DNA of 64,000 nt, from positions 1-64,000 of the forward strand of contig JAPZTJ010000021.1 of the NCBI GenBank assembly GCA_027532555.1, given 5' to 3'. Positions 42,397-53,981 of the stretch are shown one piece after another. Within the stretch, counting starts at the first letter, position 1. Each line of letters starts with the position of its first letter. Both the position numbers and the translations under genes were made by a program. The notes under the pieces were generated by a model that did no database searches, was not told where the DNA came from, and saw nothing but the letters and a program-made list of their open reading frames with translations. Origin of the DNA: Aquidulcibacter sp. GTDB lineage: Bacteria; Pseudomonadota; Alphaproteobacteria; Caulobacterales; Aquidulcibacteraceae.

Positions 42397-45300
42397 TCAC
42401 TCTGCTGAGATCAGGGCTTCTGCGCGACTCAAATCGACACTTACCAATTGCGACACGCCGCGCTCAGCCATCGTAACACCAAATAGGCGGTCCATGCGTG
42501 CCATGGTAATAGGGTGGTGGGTGATTACGATGAAGCGGGTTTCGGTCCGTTGACGCATCTCGTTCAGCAAGCGGCAATAGCGATCAACATTGGAATCATC
42601 CAAGGGCGCATCGACTTCGTCAAGCACGCAGATCGGTGCAGGATTGGACAAGAAGACTGCAAAAATCAGGGCTGAGGCCGTTAGGGCCTGCTCGCCGCCA
42701 CTCATCAAGGTGAGACTCTGCAGCTTCTTTCCTGGTGGGCAAGCATAGACTTCCAACCCGCCGCCCAACGGATCATCGCTTTCGGTTAAGCGCAGTTCAG
42801 CTGTGCCGCCGTCAAATAAGGCCTCGAACAGGACTCGGAAGTGGCCATGCACAGTATCAAAAGCCGCCACGAGGCGTTCCTTGCCCTCTTCATTGATCTG
42901 GTCGACACCACCGCGTAGCTTGGTGATGGCAGAAGTCAGATCGTCCTTATCAGCAACCAAGGCGTCTAACCGGGCTTCTTGTTCGGCTACTTCTTCGTCT
43001 GCCCTAAGGTTGACGCCACCTATGGCTTCTCGGTCATACAGCAGTTTTGCGAGCCGTTGCTCGGTCGCATGGATCGTGGTTTGGTCAAACGCTTCGCCCA
43101 TGGCTGAGCGGGCACGGCGTTCGCAGTCCGCAGGATCCAGTTGAAGGGCGCGGCGGATCTCATCGCTCAATTCTTGGAGCCGTTCGGTGGCAGATTCGGT
43201 CCGGATCGTGGCGGCTGCTCGGGCTTCTCGTGCTGCGGACAGAGCTTGGCTAGCTATCCGGTCTTGGTCGCGCAGGTTTTTGATTGCCGCTTCGGTTTGG
43301 CTCAATGCATCATCTGCTTTGGCTTTGCGGGCTTGCGCAGCAGGAACCTGCGACAACAATTCGCGCTGGCGCTTTTCAATCTCAACAGGCGCATCCGTCG
43401 CGGCTTGCTTGCGCGTCATCGCTTTGCCGCTTTCTTGGTCCAACTCAGAAAGCCGCGCTTCGGCAGCCCTTAAACGTGTCTGCCAAGAGGCCAAATCACG
43501 CTGTAAACTGGCTTCTTGGCTATCGCGCGCTTGGGCGCGGGTCAGGATTTCGTTCAAGCCTGCTTGGGCTTGATTGGCCCGCGCGCGCGCATCCTGCGCC
43601 TCAGCTTGCACCTCATTCAACTGGCTACTGTCTTCTTCTGGCGGCAGGGCGGCCAGAAGTTCTGCAGCCACATCGACCAATAAGCTCGCTTGGTTTTGCT
43701 CTTCAGTGGCAGCAGCAGCGCTGACTTCGGCTTGTTCAAAGCTGGCTCTGGCTCGCGCAAAGTCTGCCTCTAGGCGGGCAATGCGGTCTCGTGCCCCGGC
43801 AACGGCTCCAAAAGCCCGTGGCGCCTCTGCGCGAGCATGGCGAGCTTGAGCCCGCTTTTGATCCGCTTTCGCACGCGCTTCGGCTGCAGCTTTAGCAAGG
43901 CCTTGTGCGGTTTCTTGTGCCGCGGGGACTTGGGACTTTAGAGCTTCAAGGCGCGTACGTTGCTCCAGCTCAACTGCCGCAGATGAGATCGCATCTTTGC
44001 GCCGGACAAACCCATCCCAACGCCGCATATCTCCTTCGACTGTGACAAGTCGGCCGCCGGTCGGCAGATCCAATAGGCTATCAAACAAGGCACTATCAAC
44101 CAAGCCAATCCCCGCCAGCCGCGCTTCTAATTGGGGCGGTACTTGCGTGATAAAGGCGGTCAAAGCTTGGACCCCATCAGGCCACAGAAAGTCGCGTACC
44201 TCTTGGCCCGTCCACGCGGCTGGCGCGTTCGCGTCCAGAGCTGCTTGTAATTCATCGCCAAAGGCAGCCGCTAATGCGCGCTCATAACCGGCTTGAGGCC
44301 GAATAGTATCGAGTACCTTGGCCCAAGAGCCTGCGACCGGTTTTTTGGTCATGGCTTCCAGCGCTTTAAGTTCCGACGTCAGTCGGTCGAGCTGGTTCTG
44401 CGCTTGACGGGCAGCCTCTCGCGCCTCTGTCTCGTGGCCCGCAGCTTCTTCAGCTTCTTTCTCGCTCTGATCCGCGCGCTCTGCCGCTGCATTTGCCGCG
44501 TCAGTGATGGCTTCGGCTTCTTTGCGCGCAATGGTCAGGACATCGTCATTCGGCAGGCTTTGGCGCAGCCTTGCAACTTCCGCTTCCATGCGCGCAACAG
44601 CTTCTTGCCGACGCCGGAGTTGGCCCTTGGCATCTTCAAAGGCCCGTGTCTGCGCATTGCGTTCCGCGACAGCGGCCGCGCGCTGCGAGATGGCTGCCGT
44701 CAAAGCTGCTTCGGCAGCCTCGCGTTGCTCGTTTGCCTGCGCCGCAATGGCTTTGGCTTGAGCGATCTCGCTATCCAGAGCCCCGCGGTCAGGCAGGTTT
44801 GCTAGGGCTTCAGTTACCTGTTGGAGATTTTGGGTCGCATCTTCAAACAGGGTTTGTTCCCGCGCTTTATCGTTGCGAATGCGCGCGATGTCAGCTTCAG
44901 CAGCGTGCAGGGCATCCCGCGCACTTTGAAGATCGCGCTCGCATGCGATCCGTTGGCCCTCCAGTCGGCGCAGGATGGCCTCGGCTACGGCTTGTTCTTC
45001 GCGCAGCCCACCCAGACTTTCGTCCGAGTTCTCTGCTGCCGAAGCGGCCTTATTGGCGGCTAAGGTGGCGTCCGCCAGCTCTTGCTCGCTCTTGCGCTGA
45101 TTTTCTTGCGCTTGGCTTAAGGCAGATTGAGCCTCATTAAAGCGCTGTGCAAACAGGAAGGTCTCCAGCGTCCGGATTTCTTCGGCTACGGCGCGATATT
45201 TGGTTGCTTGGCGGGCTTGGCGACGTAGGCCATTTAATTGGTCCTGCATCGCTTGGATGACATCGTCGAGCCGCTCTAGGTTCGTTTGCGCACCACGCAG

Positions 45301-45849
45301 TTTCAGTTCTGCTTCATGGCGGCGCGTATAGAGACCCGAAATGCCGGCAGCCTCTTCCAAAATCCGGCGACGGTTTTCAGGCTTGGCGTTGATCAATTCG
45401 CTGACTTGGTTTTGCCTGACCAAAGCAGGCGAATTCGCCCCTGTGGAGGCATCCGCAAATAGAAGTTGCACATCTCGTGCCCGCACTTCTTTGCCATTGA
45501 TCTTGAAGCTAGAGCCGGCAGCGCGACGGATCTTGCGGGAAACCTCCAGCACTGGATCTTGGTCAAAGGGTGCCGGAGCGCGGCCTTCGCGATTATCCAA
45601 GCTGATGACCACCTCGGCAATGTCGCGGGCAGGGCGCTTATCGGTGCCCGCGAAAATCACATCATCCATTTCGCCGCCGCGAAGGGCGCGGGCCGACGTT
45701 GCCCCCATCACCCAGCGCAAGGATTCAAGAATATTGGATTTGCCGCAGCCATTGGGCCCAACAATGCCTGTAAGGCCGGGTTCGATCTTTAAATGCACGG
45801 GGTCCACAAAGGACTTAAACCCGACCACGCGTAAATCGGTTACCCTCAT
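42397..45849 (-). CDS. smc: Chromosome segregation protein SMC
   Basis: The 1150-residue SMC ATPase that compacts and segregates the chromosome. Walker A is GPNGCGKSN (31-39); two long coiled coils rich in Ala/Gln/Arg/Glu flank a hinge at about 500-640 (SWAKVLDTIRPQAGYERALAAAFG and following); the C-terminal head has the signature LMSGGEQAL and Walker B ICVLDEVDAPLDD. The ATG at 45849 overlaps the stop of the upstream thiol-disulfide gene (ATGA). Partners ScpA/ScpB are not in the window. Confidence 0.96.
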   Translation of the reverse strand: MRVTDLRVVGFKSFVDPVHLKIEPGLTGIVGPNGCGKSNILESLRWVMGATSARALRGGEMDDVIFAGTDKRPARDIAEVVISLDNREGRAPAPFDQDPVLEVSRKIRRAAGSSFKINGKEVRARDVQLLFADASTGANSPALVRQNQVSELINAKPENRRRILEEAAGISGLYTRRHEAELKLRGAQTNLERLDDVIQAMQDQLNGLRRQARQATKYRAVAEEIRTLETFLFAQRFNEAQSALSQAQENQRKSEQELADATLAANKAASAAENSDESLGGLREEQAVAEAILRRLEGQRIACERDLQSARDALHAAEADIARIRNDKAREQTLFEDATQNLQQVTEALANLPDRGALDSEIAQAKAIAAQANEQREAAEAALTAAISQRAAAVAERNAQTRAFEDAKGQLRRRQEAVARMEAEVARLRQSLPNDDVLTIARKEAEAITDAANAAAERADQSEKEAEEAAGHETEAREAARQAQNQLDRLTSELKALEAMTKKPVAGSWAKVLDTIRPQAGYERALAAAFGDELQAALDANAPAAWTGQEVRDFLWPDGVQALTAFITQVPPQLEARLAGIGLVDSALFDSLLDLPTGGRLVTVEGDMRRWDGFVRRKDAISSAAVELEQRTRLEALKSQVPAAQETAQGLAKAAAEARAKADQKRAQARHARAEAPRAFGAVAGARDRIARLEADFARARASFEQAEVSAAAATEEQNQASLLVDVAAELLAALPPEEDSSQLNEVQAEAQDARARANQAQAGLNEILTRAQARDSQEASLQRDLASWQTRLRAAEARLSELDQESGKAMTRKQAATDAPVEIEKRQRELLSQVPAAQARKAKADDALSQTEAAIKNLRDQDRIASQALSAAREARAAATIRTESATERLQELSDEIRRALQLDPADCERRARSAMGEAFDQTTIHATEQRLAKLLYDREAIGGVNLRADEEVAEQEARLDALVADKDDLTSAITKLRGGVDQINEEGKERLVAAFDTVHGHFRVLFEALFDGGTAELRLTESDDPLGGGLEVYACPPGKKLQSLTLMSGGEQALTASALIFAVFLSNPAPICVLDEVDAPLDDSNVDRYCRLLNEMRQRTETRFIVITHHPITMARMDRLFGVTMAERGVSQLVSVDLSRAEALISAE

Positions 45850-46622
45850 GGCTTTTTAGCCTTGGGTTTGACCTTTGTTGGCGCTTTGGCTTTAGCTGGC
45901 TTCCCCGTAGGCTTTGGTGTTAGGGCGGCAAGCGCGGAATCTAAGGCGCGGCCAACTCCTTCAACATCATAAGGTGGAGCCAATAGCGTTGCGCCCTGGG
46001 CGGTTTGAATGAAGAGCGTAGGGGTGGCTTGAACCCCCATCTCCTGACCCTTCATAGCTTGCTGGTTAACGGCATCAGCATGAGATTGGGTGCGCAAGCA
46101 CACATCTGCTTGGGCTGCATTCATGCCGCTTGCTTCTGTAAAGATCGAATAGACCGCATCCTTCGCGCCCGTTCCTTGTTGGGCAGCGTCAAAAATGACC
46201 TTTTGCTTTTGGAAGAAAGCATCAACGACACGATGATAAGCCTTAGGCCCTGCACACCGGGCTAAGCTGTGTAGGGGATAAGAAAGCCCCATCGGTGGAG
46301 TTGGAAAGGCGCGAAACACATAGCGTACGCGCCCTGTGTCGACATAAGTTGCCTTTATCTTGGGCAAGACTTGATTATTGAAGTCTGCGCAATGCGAACA
46401 GGTGAGGCTGCCATATTCCAGCAGTGTCACTTGCGCGCGTTCTGACCCCAAGGCCCAATCCGCCACTGGGGCAGTGGCTACAGGTGCTTTTGGCCTTTCT
46501 GTAGCGACCGCCCAATCGCTTGGAACCGCCAATGTGGCGAGCCCTGCGATTAGGCAAGCGACCGCCCGTGCCTGCCAGTGTATGGCGCGGCGACAGTCCT
46601 GCAACGGGCGGCGCTGGTGCAA
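45846..46622 (-). CDS. DsbA-like thioredoxin-fold protein, first of a pair
   Basis: A periplasmic thiol-disulfide protein of about 258 residues. A hydrophobic segment (about 20-40) looks like a signal peptide; the redox site is CSHC (Cys75, Cys78) in SLTCSHCADF, and the cis-Pro is in ATPTLFI. The C-terminus is a Lys/Pro/Ala tail. The start is uncertain: I give a TTG at 46622, other TTG codons lie just downstream and no ATG fits. It lies 12 bases after its paralogue and overlaps smc, so all three are one transcript. Confidence 0.85.
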   Translation of the reverse strand: MHQRRPLQDCRRAIHWQARAVACLIAGLATLAVPSDWAVATERPKAPVATAPVADWALGSERAQVTLLEYGSLTCSHCADFNNQVLPKIKATYVDTGRVRYVFRAFPTPPMGLSYPLHSLARCAGPKAYHRVVDAFFQKQKVIFDAAQQGTGAKDAVYSIFTEASGMNAAQADVCLRTQSHADAVNQQAMKGQEMGVQATPTLFIQTAQGATLLAPPYDVEGVGRALDSALAALTPKPTGKPAKAKAPTKVKPKAKKP

Positions 46623-46634
46623 CGGCCTAAAACC

Positions 46635-47315
46635 TTACTTCGCCTTAGCCAGTGCCGCGTCGAGTGCCTTACTGACATCATCGGCGGTCATTTCGCGGCC
46701 ACCTGGGGCTTCAAAACTCTCACCATTGATGAAGATAGCTGGAGTACCCTGTACGCCTGCTTTGACGCCACCTTCTTGTACTTCCACCAAAATTTTGAGC
46801 AGATCTTGATTGGCCATGCAGGCGTCAAATTGGGACTCATTCATACCAACCGAAACCGCGACATTCAAAAGCGCTTGTTTGGCACCCGATGGACCTTGGG
46901 CTTGTGTGACCAAATCCTGTTGCCCGCGCATCAATGCGTCAATTACTTGGTCGCGCTTTTCACCACCCGCACACCGCGCCAACAAATGGCCAGCGGTTGC
47001 CAGTTCAACCGGTGGGGTTGGAAATTCGCGGAACACATATCGTACTTTTCCGGGCGTGATGTACTTTTCTTTGATCGTCGGGAGAACATTCGTATGGAAA
47101 TTAGCGCAAATTGGGCACGTGGTGGAAGCATATTCGATCATCACCACTTTCGCATCTTTGGAGCCCATGGGAAAATCGCTGGCAGTCTCCAGCGCGCTGC
47201 CTGGCGCACCCCCAGACTTGCCGCCAGCCGATGGACTACAAGCGCTCAAAGCCAAAGCTGCGGCAACGACGGCGAATTTGGCTGCAAAACCAAAAGTGCG
47301 GTATTGTATAGACAT
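46635..47315 (-). CDS. DsbA-like thioredoxin-fold lipoprotein, second of a pair
   Basis: A 226-residue protein with a lipobox LSAC (Cys26), so probably membrane-anchored in the periplasm. The redox motif is CPIC (Cys67, Cys70) in ASTTCPICANFH and the cis-Pro is in GTPAIFING. It resembles the next gene across the whole fold, but the active-site dipeptide differs (PI against SH), implying different redox potentials. It lies between dciA and the other dsbA-like gene on the same strand. Confidence 0.88.
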   Translation of the reverse strand: MSIQYRTFGFAAKFAVVAAALALSACSPSAGGKSGGAPGSALETASDFPMGSKDAKVVMIEYASTTCPICANFHTNVLPTIKEKYITPGKVRYVFREFPTPPVELATAGHLLARCAGGEKRDQVIDALMRGQQDLVTQAQGPSGAKQALLNVAVSVGMNESQFDACMANQDLLKILVEVQEGGVKAGVQGTPAIFINGESFEAPGGREMTADDVSKALDAALAKAK

Positions 47316-47398
47316 CTGGTCACTCCTTTTGCGCCTGCATCGTATGAAGACGAGGCCGCTTTGTCATCCGAAGAGCCCTTATCGGGCAAGGTCATCAC

Positions 47399-47950
47399 TT
47401 AGTCGATAGATGCGGTGGCTTCGGCCAGCCGAGTCAAGGCTGCTTTCAAGCTTGGTTGTGTCACCTGTTCAAGCTGTTCATCCAGTTTTCGCTGCTCAGT
47501 GGCATTCAATTTTCTTTTAGTCGCTGTGGCTGGTGCTTTCACTGCTTGTTTGAGTGGTGCACGAACCAAGGACAACTTCTTGATTTTGCTGGCCCCAGCG
47601 AGACGAACTAGTCCGATAATTTCGGTTGATCGCATCGAAAGCAAGGGAGCTGCTGCGGCAACGACCTTTAGAACCAGTGTTTCGCCTTTAATCTGATCTG
47701 GCTGACAAATGGTTGCAATCTTGTCACCCACAATCTCGGCCCAACGGGTTTGTAGCTCTCGTACGGTCATGCCCGCTTTGCGTTGATCCTGTGGGACCAA
47801 ATTGGCGATGAGGCGCGCTACTGGCGGTGGCCCTGCCCAAACGGGTTTACCGCGCCGTTGCGACAGCCATGCTGCTGCTGCAACCTCTAAGTTCGGGTCA
47901 AAGCTGTGGTCGTCGTGATCCGGCAAAGGTTGATCGGGCATTAGGGACAC
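47399..47950 (-). CDS. DciA-like DUF721 protein
   Basis: A 183-residue protein with a DUF721 domain at about 45-125 (NLVPQDQRKAGMTVRELQTRWAEIVGDKIATICQPDQIKGETLVLKV). DUF721 is the domain of DciA, the ancestral loader of replicative helicase DnaB in bacteria lacking DnaC, so a replication role is likely. The C-terminal part is Lys/Ala-rich and probably disordered. It is divergent from mutY and first in the run dciA - dsbA-like - dsbA-like - smc. Confidence 0.85.
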   Translation of the reverse strand: MSLMPDQPLPDHDDHSFDPNLEVAAAAWLSQRRGKPVWAGPPPVARLIANLVPQDQRKAGMTVRELQTRWAEIVGDKIATICQPDQIKGETLVLKVVAAAAPLLSMRSTEIIGLVRLAGASKIKKLSLVRAPLKQAVKAPATATKRKLNATEQRKLDEQLEQVTQPSLKAALTRLAEATASID

Positions 47951-48018
47951 TTACCCTATTCAACGCCACTCTGCGAGGCCCTGATGTATTTGAGGCGCGA
48001 AGCAGCTAGGGACGGGGC

Positions 48019-49113
48019 ATGGACAAACCGCCGCCTGAAAGGATTGCCGTCTTGCGCCACCAATTGCTGGCTTGGTATGACGCGCATGCACGTCAACTGC
48101 CGTGGCGCGTGCCACCGGCTGAGGGCCAAGCGGGGCGACGCCCGGACCCTTACCATGTGTGGCTATCGGAAATCATGTTGCAGCAAACCGGGGTTGTTAC
48201 GGTTAAGCCCTATTTTGCTGCCTTTTCGGCGCGCTATCCAAAACTGGAAGACTTGGCCGCCGCGCCTTTGGATGATGTTTTGGGCCTGTGGGCGGGGCTT
48301 GGCTATTATGCCCGGGCTCGCAATCTGCATGCAGGTGCCAAAGCGGCTGCAGCAATGGGAGGATTTCCAGCTTCTTTAACGGGCTTACTCGCGATCAAGG
48401 GCATTGGCCCCTATACGGCCGCAGCGGTAGCTGCCATCGCCTTTGAGTTGCCCCATGTGCCTGTGGACGGAAATGTTGAGCGGGTTTTGTCGCGCCTGTG
48501 GTTGATTGAAGCGGCTTTGCCTGCAGCTAAACCTGTTTTTCGCGACGCGGCGTCTAAGTTTGAGGGCCTCCATAGGCCCGGTGATTTTGCCCAAGCGTTG
48601 ATGGACCTAGGCGCGACAATTTGTACGCCACGAAACCCGGCGTGCGGGCTTTGTCCGTGGTCTGGAAGTTGTGCCGCTTATGCGAACGGATCTGCTGCCG
48701 ACTATCCTAAGAAGCAAGCCAAAAAGGCTAAGCCCGTTCGTTTTGGAGTCGCCTATGTTTACCTCGATCCTAACGGTGTTTTGGTTCGGCGCAGGCCGAA
48801 TGAAGGCCTGTTGGGTGGCATGTTGGAGGTGCCAAACTTAGCTTGGCGCGATACGCCTTATAAGAAGACTGAAATCGTGACTTCGGAAATGGATCCAGAA
48901 GCCACGTGGATTGAGGGTGAAGTTGTTCGCCACGTCTTCACCCATTTCGAGCTTCGGATGCGCGTTTTCACTATCCAGACCGCCAATCCACAAAGCTTGG
49001 ACGGCTATCATCATTTAGCATTGGCGGCTTTGGCGACGGCGGCTCTGCCCAGTCTGATGCAGAAGATAATCGCCACGGGTCAACGCGCCCTCGATTTGGC
49101 GAGCAACCGCTAG
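48019..49113 (+). CDS. mutY: A/G-specific adenine DNA glycosylase
   Basis: The 364-residue glycosylase removes adenine mispaired with 8-oxoguanine. The catalytic Glu51 is in [10 protein letters not shown]; the helix-hairpin-helix is [15 protein letters not shown]; the catalytic Asp follows in [11 protein letters not shown]; the [4Fe-4S] cluster is bound by CX6CX2CX5C in [17 protein letters not shown]. The C-terminal NUDIX-like domain (about 240-350) recognises 8-oxoG. Its stop overlaps the convergent histidine kinase gene by four bases. Confidence 0.95.
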   Translation: MDKPPPERIAVLRHQLLAWYDAHARQLPWRVPPAEGQAGRRPDPYHVWLSEIMLQQTGVVTVKPYFAAFSARYPKLEDLAAAPLDDVLGLWAGLGYYARARNLHAGAKAAAAMGGFPASLTGLLAIKGIGPYTAAAVAAIAFELPHVPVDGNVERVLSRLWLIEAALPAAKPVFRDAASKFEGLHRPGDFAQALMDLGATICTPRNPACGLCPWSGSCAAYANGSAADYPKKQAKKAKPVRFGVAYVYLDPNGVLVRRRPNEGLLGGMLEVPNLAWRDTPYKKTEIVTSEMDPEATWIEGEVVRHVFTHFELRMRVFTIQTANPQSLDGYHHLALAALATAALPSLMQKIIATGQRALDLASNR

Positions 49114-51035
49114 GCAGCCAAAGAACGACGCTTCTGTTTGGCCTTTTGCTCAAAAATTGGTTCGGGGAGACGGTGCGCTTCGTCATATTGCAAGAGGGTC
49201 AGTTCAAACATCGAGCCGACATCGGGCTCGCTGCTAACCGTCACATCTCCACCCATCAATCGAGCAAGCTTGCGCGTGATCGCAAGGCCAAGACCCGTGC
49301 CACCAAATTTCCGTGTCGTTGAATCGTCCGCCTGAACAAACGGTTCAAAGATGCGCGTCACTTGCTCAGCCGTCATCCCGATCCCATTGTCTTTGACTTG
49401 GAACAGCAAATGTTCGCCCCGCTGCTTCAGCTCAAGGGTAACAACCCCATGGCTGGTAAATTTCGCTGCGTTGGAGGCAAGATTATAAAGGCATTGTCGC
49501 AACCGCATCGGGTCACCGAGGGCGTTTGTGATCGGTTCAGATTGGATGGCCAGCACATTGCCATTAGCCTCAAGAATTGGGCGAATGGTGTCGCCAACTT
49601 CTTGCAGGATAGCCGTCGGAGAATAAGCTATAACCTCCGTCTCCATGGAACCTGCTTCAATCTTCGACAAATCTAGTATCTGGTTGATAACACCCAGCAA
49701 ATGCTTGCCTGCAGCCTTTATCCGTTCTGCATCAGCACGGCTTTGTGACTGCTTTGTACCTTGCAGGTCTTCTTCAAGGATTTCAGCATAGCCGATCACA
49801 GCGTTGAGCGGCGTGCGCAATTCATGGCTCATAATGGCCAAGAATGCAGATTTCGCCTTATTAGCGGCAACAGCACTAGCCCGTTCTGCCTCGGCCTCCA
49901 GCCGCCCTGCGGCATCAATGCGCAGGCGCTCAAATGCGCGGGATAAGGCACCTACTTCATCGGCCCGTTCCTGAAGCGGTGTTTCTTCACTCAGGTCACC
50001 GCCTACAAAGCGCTCGGCGACTTGGGTTAGAAGGGTCAAAGGCTTCGTGACGCGTAAGCGTAAAAAAGCGAACACAAAGACCAATGCAATCGCAAACAGA
50101 AAAGATGTGGCGAAGAGCGATTGGTTTCGCGCCGTCTCAAGGCGCTCAATCCGATCTTGTAAGAGACTGGTTAGCTCGTTTGCGACAATCAGGCTGACGT
50201 CATGAAATTGCTTGCGTGCCTGCCATTCAAGTGAAGCGGCCACTTTGGGGTCAAAGCTCTCCGTCCCACCCGATAGGCGGCGCGTGTAGACGTCGAGGCG
50301 ATCTAGCGCGCGAATACCTTCGGCAAATTCACTTTGGAAAATCCCAAGTCGCTCTGCGCGACGCGAATGGCGTAAGCTGGACGACGCTGAGTCTTGAAGT
50401 TGGCTGATCGCCACCCGATAGCCGCCACTTAGGCGCAGAAGCTCATTGCCATCCGTCGTGACATTTGACTTATCTTCACTTCGGAAATAGCCCATCGCAG
50501 CGGCTTTGGCGTCTAGGATCGCCTGGGTTTCTGGAAAGCGAACAATCAGCAGGTCCATGAGATAATAAGAATCGAGCTCGGGATCCAAGATCAAATTGGA
50601 CGCGTCCCCAACTTGACTGGTCAGCGTCCGTAATTTTGAACGACTAGAGTTCACTGCGCCGATCTCAGCTTTGCCATTGGCTGCAATTTCGAGTAAATCT
50701 TCTGAAACTTGCTCGACTGTGGCCTCGGTGGAAAATGTTTGGCCATAGCGGCCCTGAGCCCGCTTAAGGTCTGACACAGAGGTGAAAAGCTGAGAGGTCA
50801 GCGCGCCACTGGTTTCAGACTGAAACAACGCCTGACCAAGGCTGATGTCGGCCATATTGATGGCCTTGGCCATTTCGACGCCACGAATTTCCTTTTGAGC
50901 AAAGTCGATAGCTTTCTGCTGTTCTTGCAGAAACAAAATGAGCAGGAGTGCAATCGGTGCAAGAAAAGCAGCAACCGCAACCGTCAGGCTGGCTGTCAAA
51001 TCGAAAGCACGAGGGGGTACAATACGCAGGCTCAT
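49110..51035 (-). CDS. Membrane sensor histidine kinase
   Basis: A 641-residue kinase. TM1 is at about 15-36 and TM2 at about 306-326, framing a helical periplasmic sensor of about 270 residues that contains [14 protein letters not shown], a motif typical of four-helix sensor bundles. A HAMP domain (about 328-380), HisKA with His404 in [12 protein letters not shown], and HATPase with DNGIGMT and GGTGLGLAI follow. There is no receiver domain and no response regulator gene nearby, so it is an orphan here. It lies just before ccrM on the same strand, but its signal is unknown. Confidence 0.93.
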   Translation of the reverse strand: MSLRIVPPRAFDLTASLTVAVAAFLAPIALLLILFLQEQQKAIDFAQKEIRGVEMAKAINMADISLGQALFQSETSGALTSQLFTSVSDLKRAQGRYGQTFSTEATVEQVSEDLLEIAANGKAEIGAVNSSRSKLRTLTSQVGDASNLILDPELDSYYLMDLLIVRFPETQAILDAKAAAMGYFRSEDKSNVTTDGNELLRLSGGYRVAISQLQDSASSSLRHSRRAERLGIFQSEFAEGIRALDRLDVYTRRLSGGTESFDPKVAASLEWQARKQFHDVSLIVANELTSLLQDRIERLETARNQSLFATSFLFAIALVFVFAFLRLRVTKPLTLLTQVAERFVGGDLSEETPLQERADEVGALSRAFERLRIDAAGRLEAEAERASAVAANKAKSAFLAIMSHELRTPLNAVIGYAEILEEDLQGTKQSQSRADAERIKAAGKHLLGVINQILDLSKIEAGSMETEVIAYSPTAILQEVGDTIRPILEANGNVLAIQSEPITNALGDPMRLRQCLYNLASNAAKFTSHGVVTLELKQRGEHLLFQVKDNGIGMTAEQVTRIFEPFVQADDSTTRKFGGTGLGLAITRKLARLMGGDVTVSSEPDVGSMFELTLLQYDEAHRLPEPIFEQKAKQKRRSLAA

Positions 51036-51138
51036 TACCTGAGGTATACGACCCTGAGGTTATTATTACGCTAAAGAGGCTTGTGCAATTGCGTGCAAAC
51101 GGTCCAATTTGTAGGCGGCCCGTTGCAATTTTTGGCTT

Positions 51139-52405
<1,267 letters not shown>

Positions 52406-52441
52406 CTCGGTAACAGGCCTTTTTAAGGGCCCGCTCCGAAC

Positions 52442-52858
52442 TTAGCGGCAGCTACGATAACGATTGGGCGATGCACCCGGGCCTCCCCGGATGCCCGGTG
52501 GGTTTTCCCAATTGGTGCCGCGTCCGCCGACCGGACCAGGAGGATTATTGTCGTTGTCGAACCAGCAGCGCGATTTTTGGTTCCAGAACCCGTATGACGG
52601 ATGCCAATAGCCGAAATGGGCGTTGTAGTAATAGCCGTGATGATGAAGCGCGAAGGTGTAGCGCGTCCCCTTGTGGCGGTAAATGCGATCAGGTGAAGCG
52701 CCGGGGCCACCACGGGCACCTGGTGGGTTTTCCCAATTGGTACCGGGGCCACCGGCTCGACCGGGGGGATTATTGTCGCGATCCTTGGCAGCAGCAGGCG
52801 CACCCGACAAGAGGACGAGAGCCGCGGCGGCAGCAAACAAGCTTTGAATAGGTTTCAT
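52442..52858 (-). CDS. Secreted protein with NPPG-type internal repeats
   Basis: A 138-residue protein I do not recognise beyond similar unnamed alphaproteobacterial proteins. There is a signal peptide (about 1-24). Residues 26-58 and 101-133 are two copies of a 33-residue repeat, identical at 27 positions, each made of two NPPGxxGGxG sub-repeats with a GTNWE link. Between them lies a His/Tyr/Trp-rich core (about 59-100) with a HHHGYYYNAHFGYWHPS run that may bind metal. Two cysteines (98 and 137) could form a disulfide bond. It lies upstream of ccrM on the same strand. Confidence 0.7.
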   Translation of the reverse strand: MKPIQSLFAAAAALVLLSGAPAAAKDRDNNPPGRAGGPGTNWENPPGARGGPGASPDRIYRHKGTRYTFALHHHGYYYNAHFGYWHPSYGFWNQKSRCWFDNDNNPPGPVGGRGTNWENPPGIRGGPGASPNRYRSCR

Positions 52859-52947
52859 TTCACATCTCCATAGGTTTGTTCCCGTCGAGATAAGAAACGT
52901 CTTTTGTGGCGCTGTTCCGTCTGCAGTGGATGCAATGTTGCAGAAGT

Positions 52948-53574
52948 TTAATGTTGCAGGCCCTGCAGGACTTTCGCGACTGGCTTGTAACTCAGCCGAT
53001 GGATCGGGCAGGGGCCCAAACGTTCTAAGGCTTGCTGATGGGCTTTAGTGCCGTATCCCTTATGCTGGGCGAAGCCATAGCCGGGATAGAGATCATCAGC
53101 CTCTGCCATAAGCCGATCGCGCGCGACCTTGGCCAGAATAGAAGCGGCTGCAATGGACAGCGAGAGACGATCGCCGCCGATCACACAAAAGCTGGGGCAG
53201 GGAAGCGTCGGGGGGCGATTGCCATCGATCAGCGCCAGACTGGGCGCACGCGATAAGCCTTGAACCGCTCGGGCCATGCCTTCTAAGGTCGCTTTGAGAA
53301 TATTTGTGGAATCAATTTCTTGCGCAGAAATCATCACAACACAACTTGCCAAAGCTTGATCGCGAATGACGTCAAACAAAGCCTCGCGCTGAGCGTGCGA
53401 CAAACGTTTAGAATCATCAATTCCACTCGGGAGATCATGGGGGCTCAGGATGACGGCTGCAGCCGCTACAGGGCCCGCCCAGGGCCCGCGTCCGGCCTCA
53501 TCAATCCCGCACACCGAATATAGCGGCACGCGCAATTGGTTGGCATAGTCAGTTTCAAGGGTCAGGTCGGGCAT
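52948..53574 (-). CDS. rnhB: Ribonuclease HII
   Basis: A 208-residue nuclease removing RNA from RNA-DNA hybrids. The catalytic site is DEAGRGPWAGP with Asp and Glu, with the other acidic residues in LIDGN and in KVARDRLM; DDSKRLS is conserved. I start at the ATG at 53574, which gives the usual length; an ATG at 53613 with AGGGAGAG two bases away and a longer frame to 53706 are alternatives. The rnhB gene next to ccrM is a recurrent alphaproteobacterial arrangement. Confidence 0.93.
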   Translation of the reverse strand: MPDLTLETDYANQLRVPLYSVCGIDEAGRGPWAGPVAAAAVILSPHDLPSGIDDSKRLSHAQREALFDVIRDQALASCVVMISAQEIDSTNILKATLEGMARAVQGLSRAPSLALIDGNRPPTLPCPSFCVIGGDRLSLSIAAASILAKVARDRLMAEADDLYPGYGFAQHKGYGTKAHQQALERLGPCPIHRLSYKPVAKVLQGLQH

Positions 53575-53684
53575 CGCTGCAACACTATGCCGGATTCGGC
53601 CAAGAATTCGCATCTCTCCCTCATTCGCCCCCTTTCTTATCTCGGGCGGATTGCTATGGTCGGTCAACGGAATAGGAAGCACCC

Positions 53685-53978
53685 ATGAGCAGCAAGATCG
53701 AGCCAAGCCAGTTTGACGCCTACTCTAAGGCTGAGACCGACGAACCGTTTTTCACGCTTCTGGCACGTGATCCAATCGCCCCATCCTTAGTGGAGGCGTG
53801 GGCTTATTTGCGTTCTGGCCAGATTGGGGCAGCAGAGATTGCGTTTAAGCAAGCCGTCGATGCTGCGACCCATATCGATCCACAAATGCCGGGTGAAGCA
53901 CAGATTCGCTCTGCCTTCGAGGTCGCTGACGATTGCCGTCAGTGGGCACGCTCGAAAATGGTGTCAGGACGCCGGTAA
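53685..53978 (+). CDS. Small conserved hypothetical protein
   Basis: A 97-residue soluble helical protein of unknown function. It begins with a polar stretch, then FFTLLARDPIAPSLVEAWAYLRSGQIGAAEIAFKQAVDAA, which resembles a single TPR-like helix pair, and ends basic. AGGAAG precedes the ATG. It lies three bases ahead of the MATE exporter gene on the same strand, so the two are co-transcribed. It is divergent from rnhB. I have no function to propose. Confidence 0.7.
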   Translation: MSSKIEPSQFDAYSKAETDEPFFTLLARDPIAPSLVEAWAYLRSGQIGAAEIAFKQAVDAATHIDPQMPGEAQIRSAFEVADDCRQWARSKMVSGRR

Positions 53979-53981
53979 ACC

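Noticed and set aside
52460-52783. CRISPR-like or tandem DNA repeat
   Set aside because: The repetition is at protein level inside one coding sequence.
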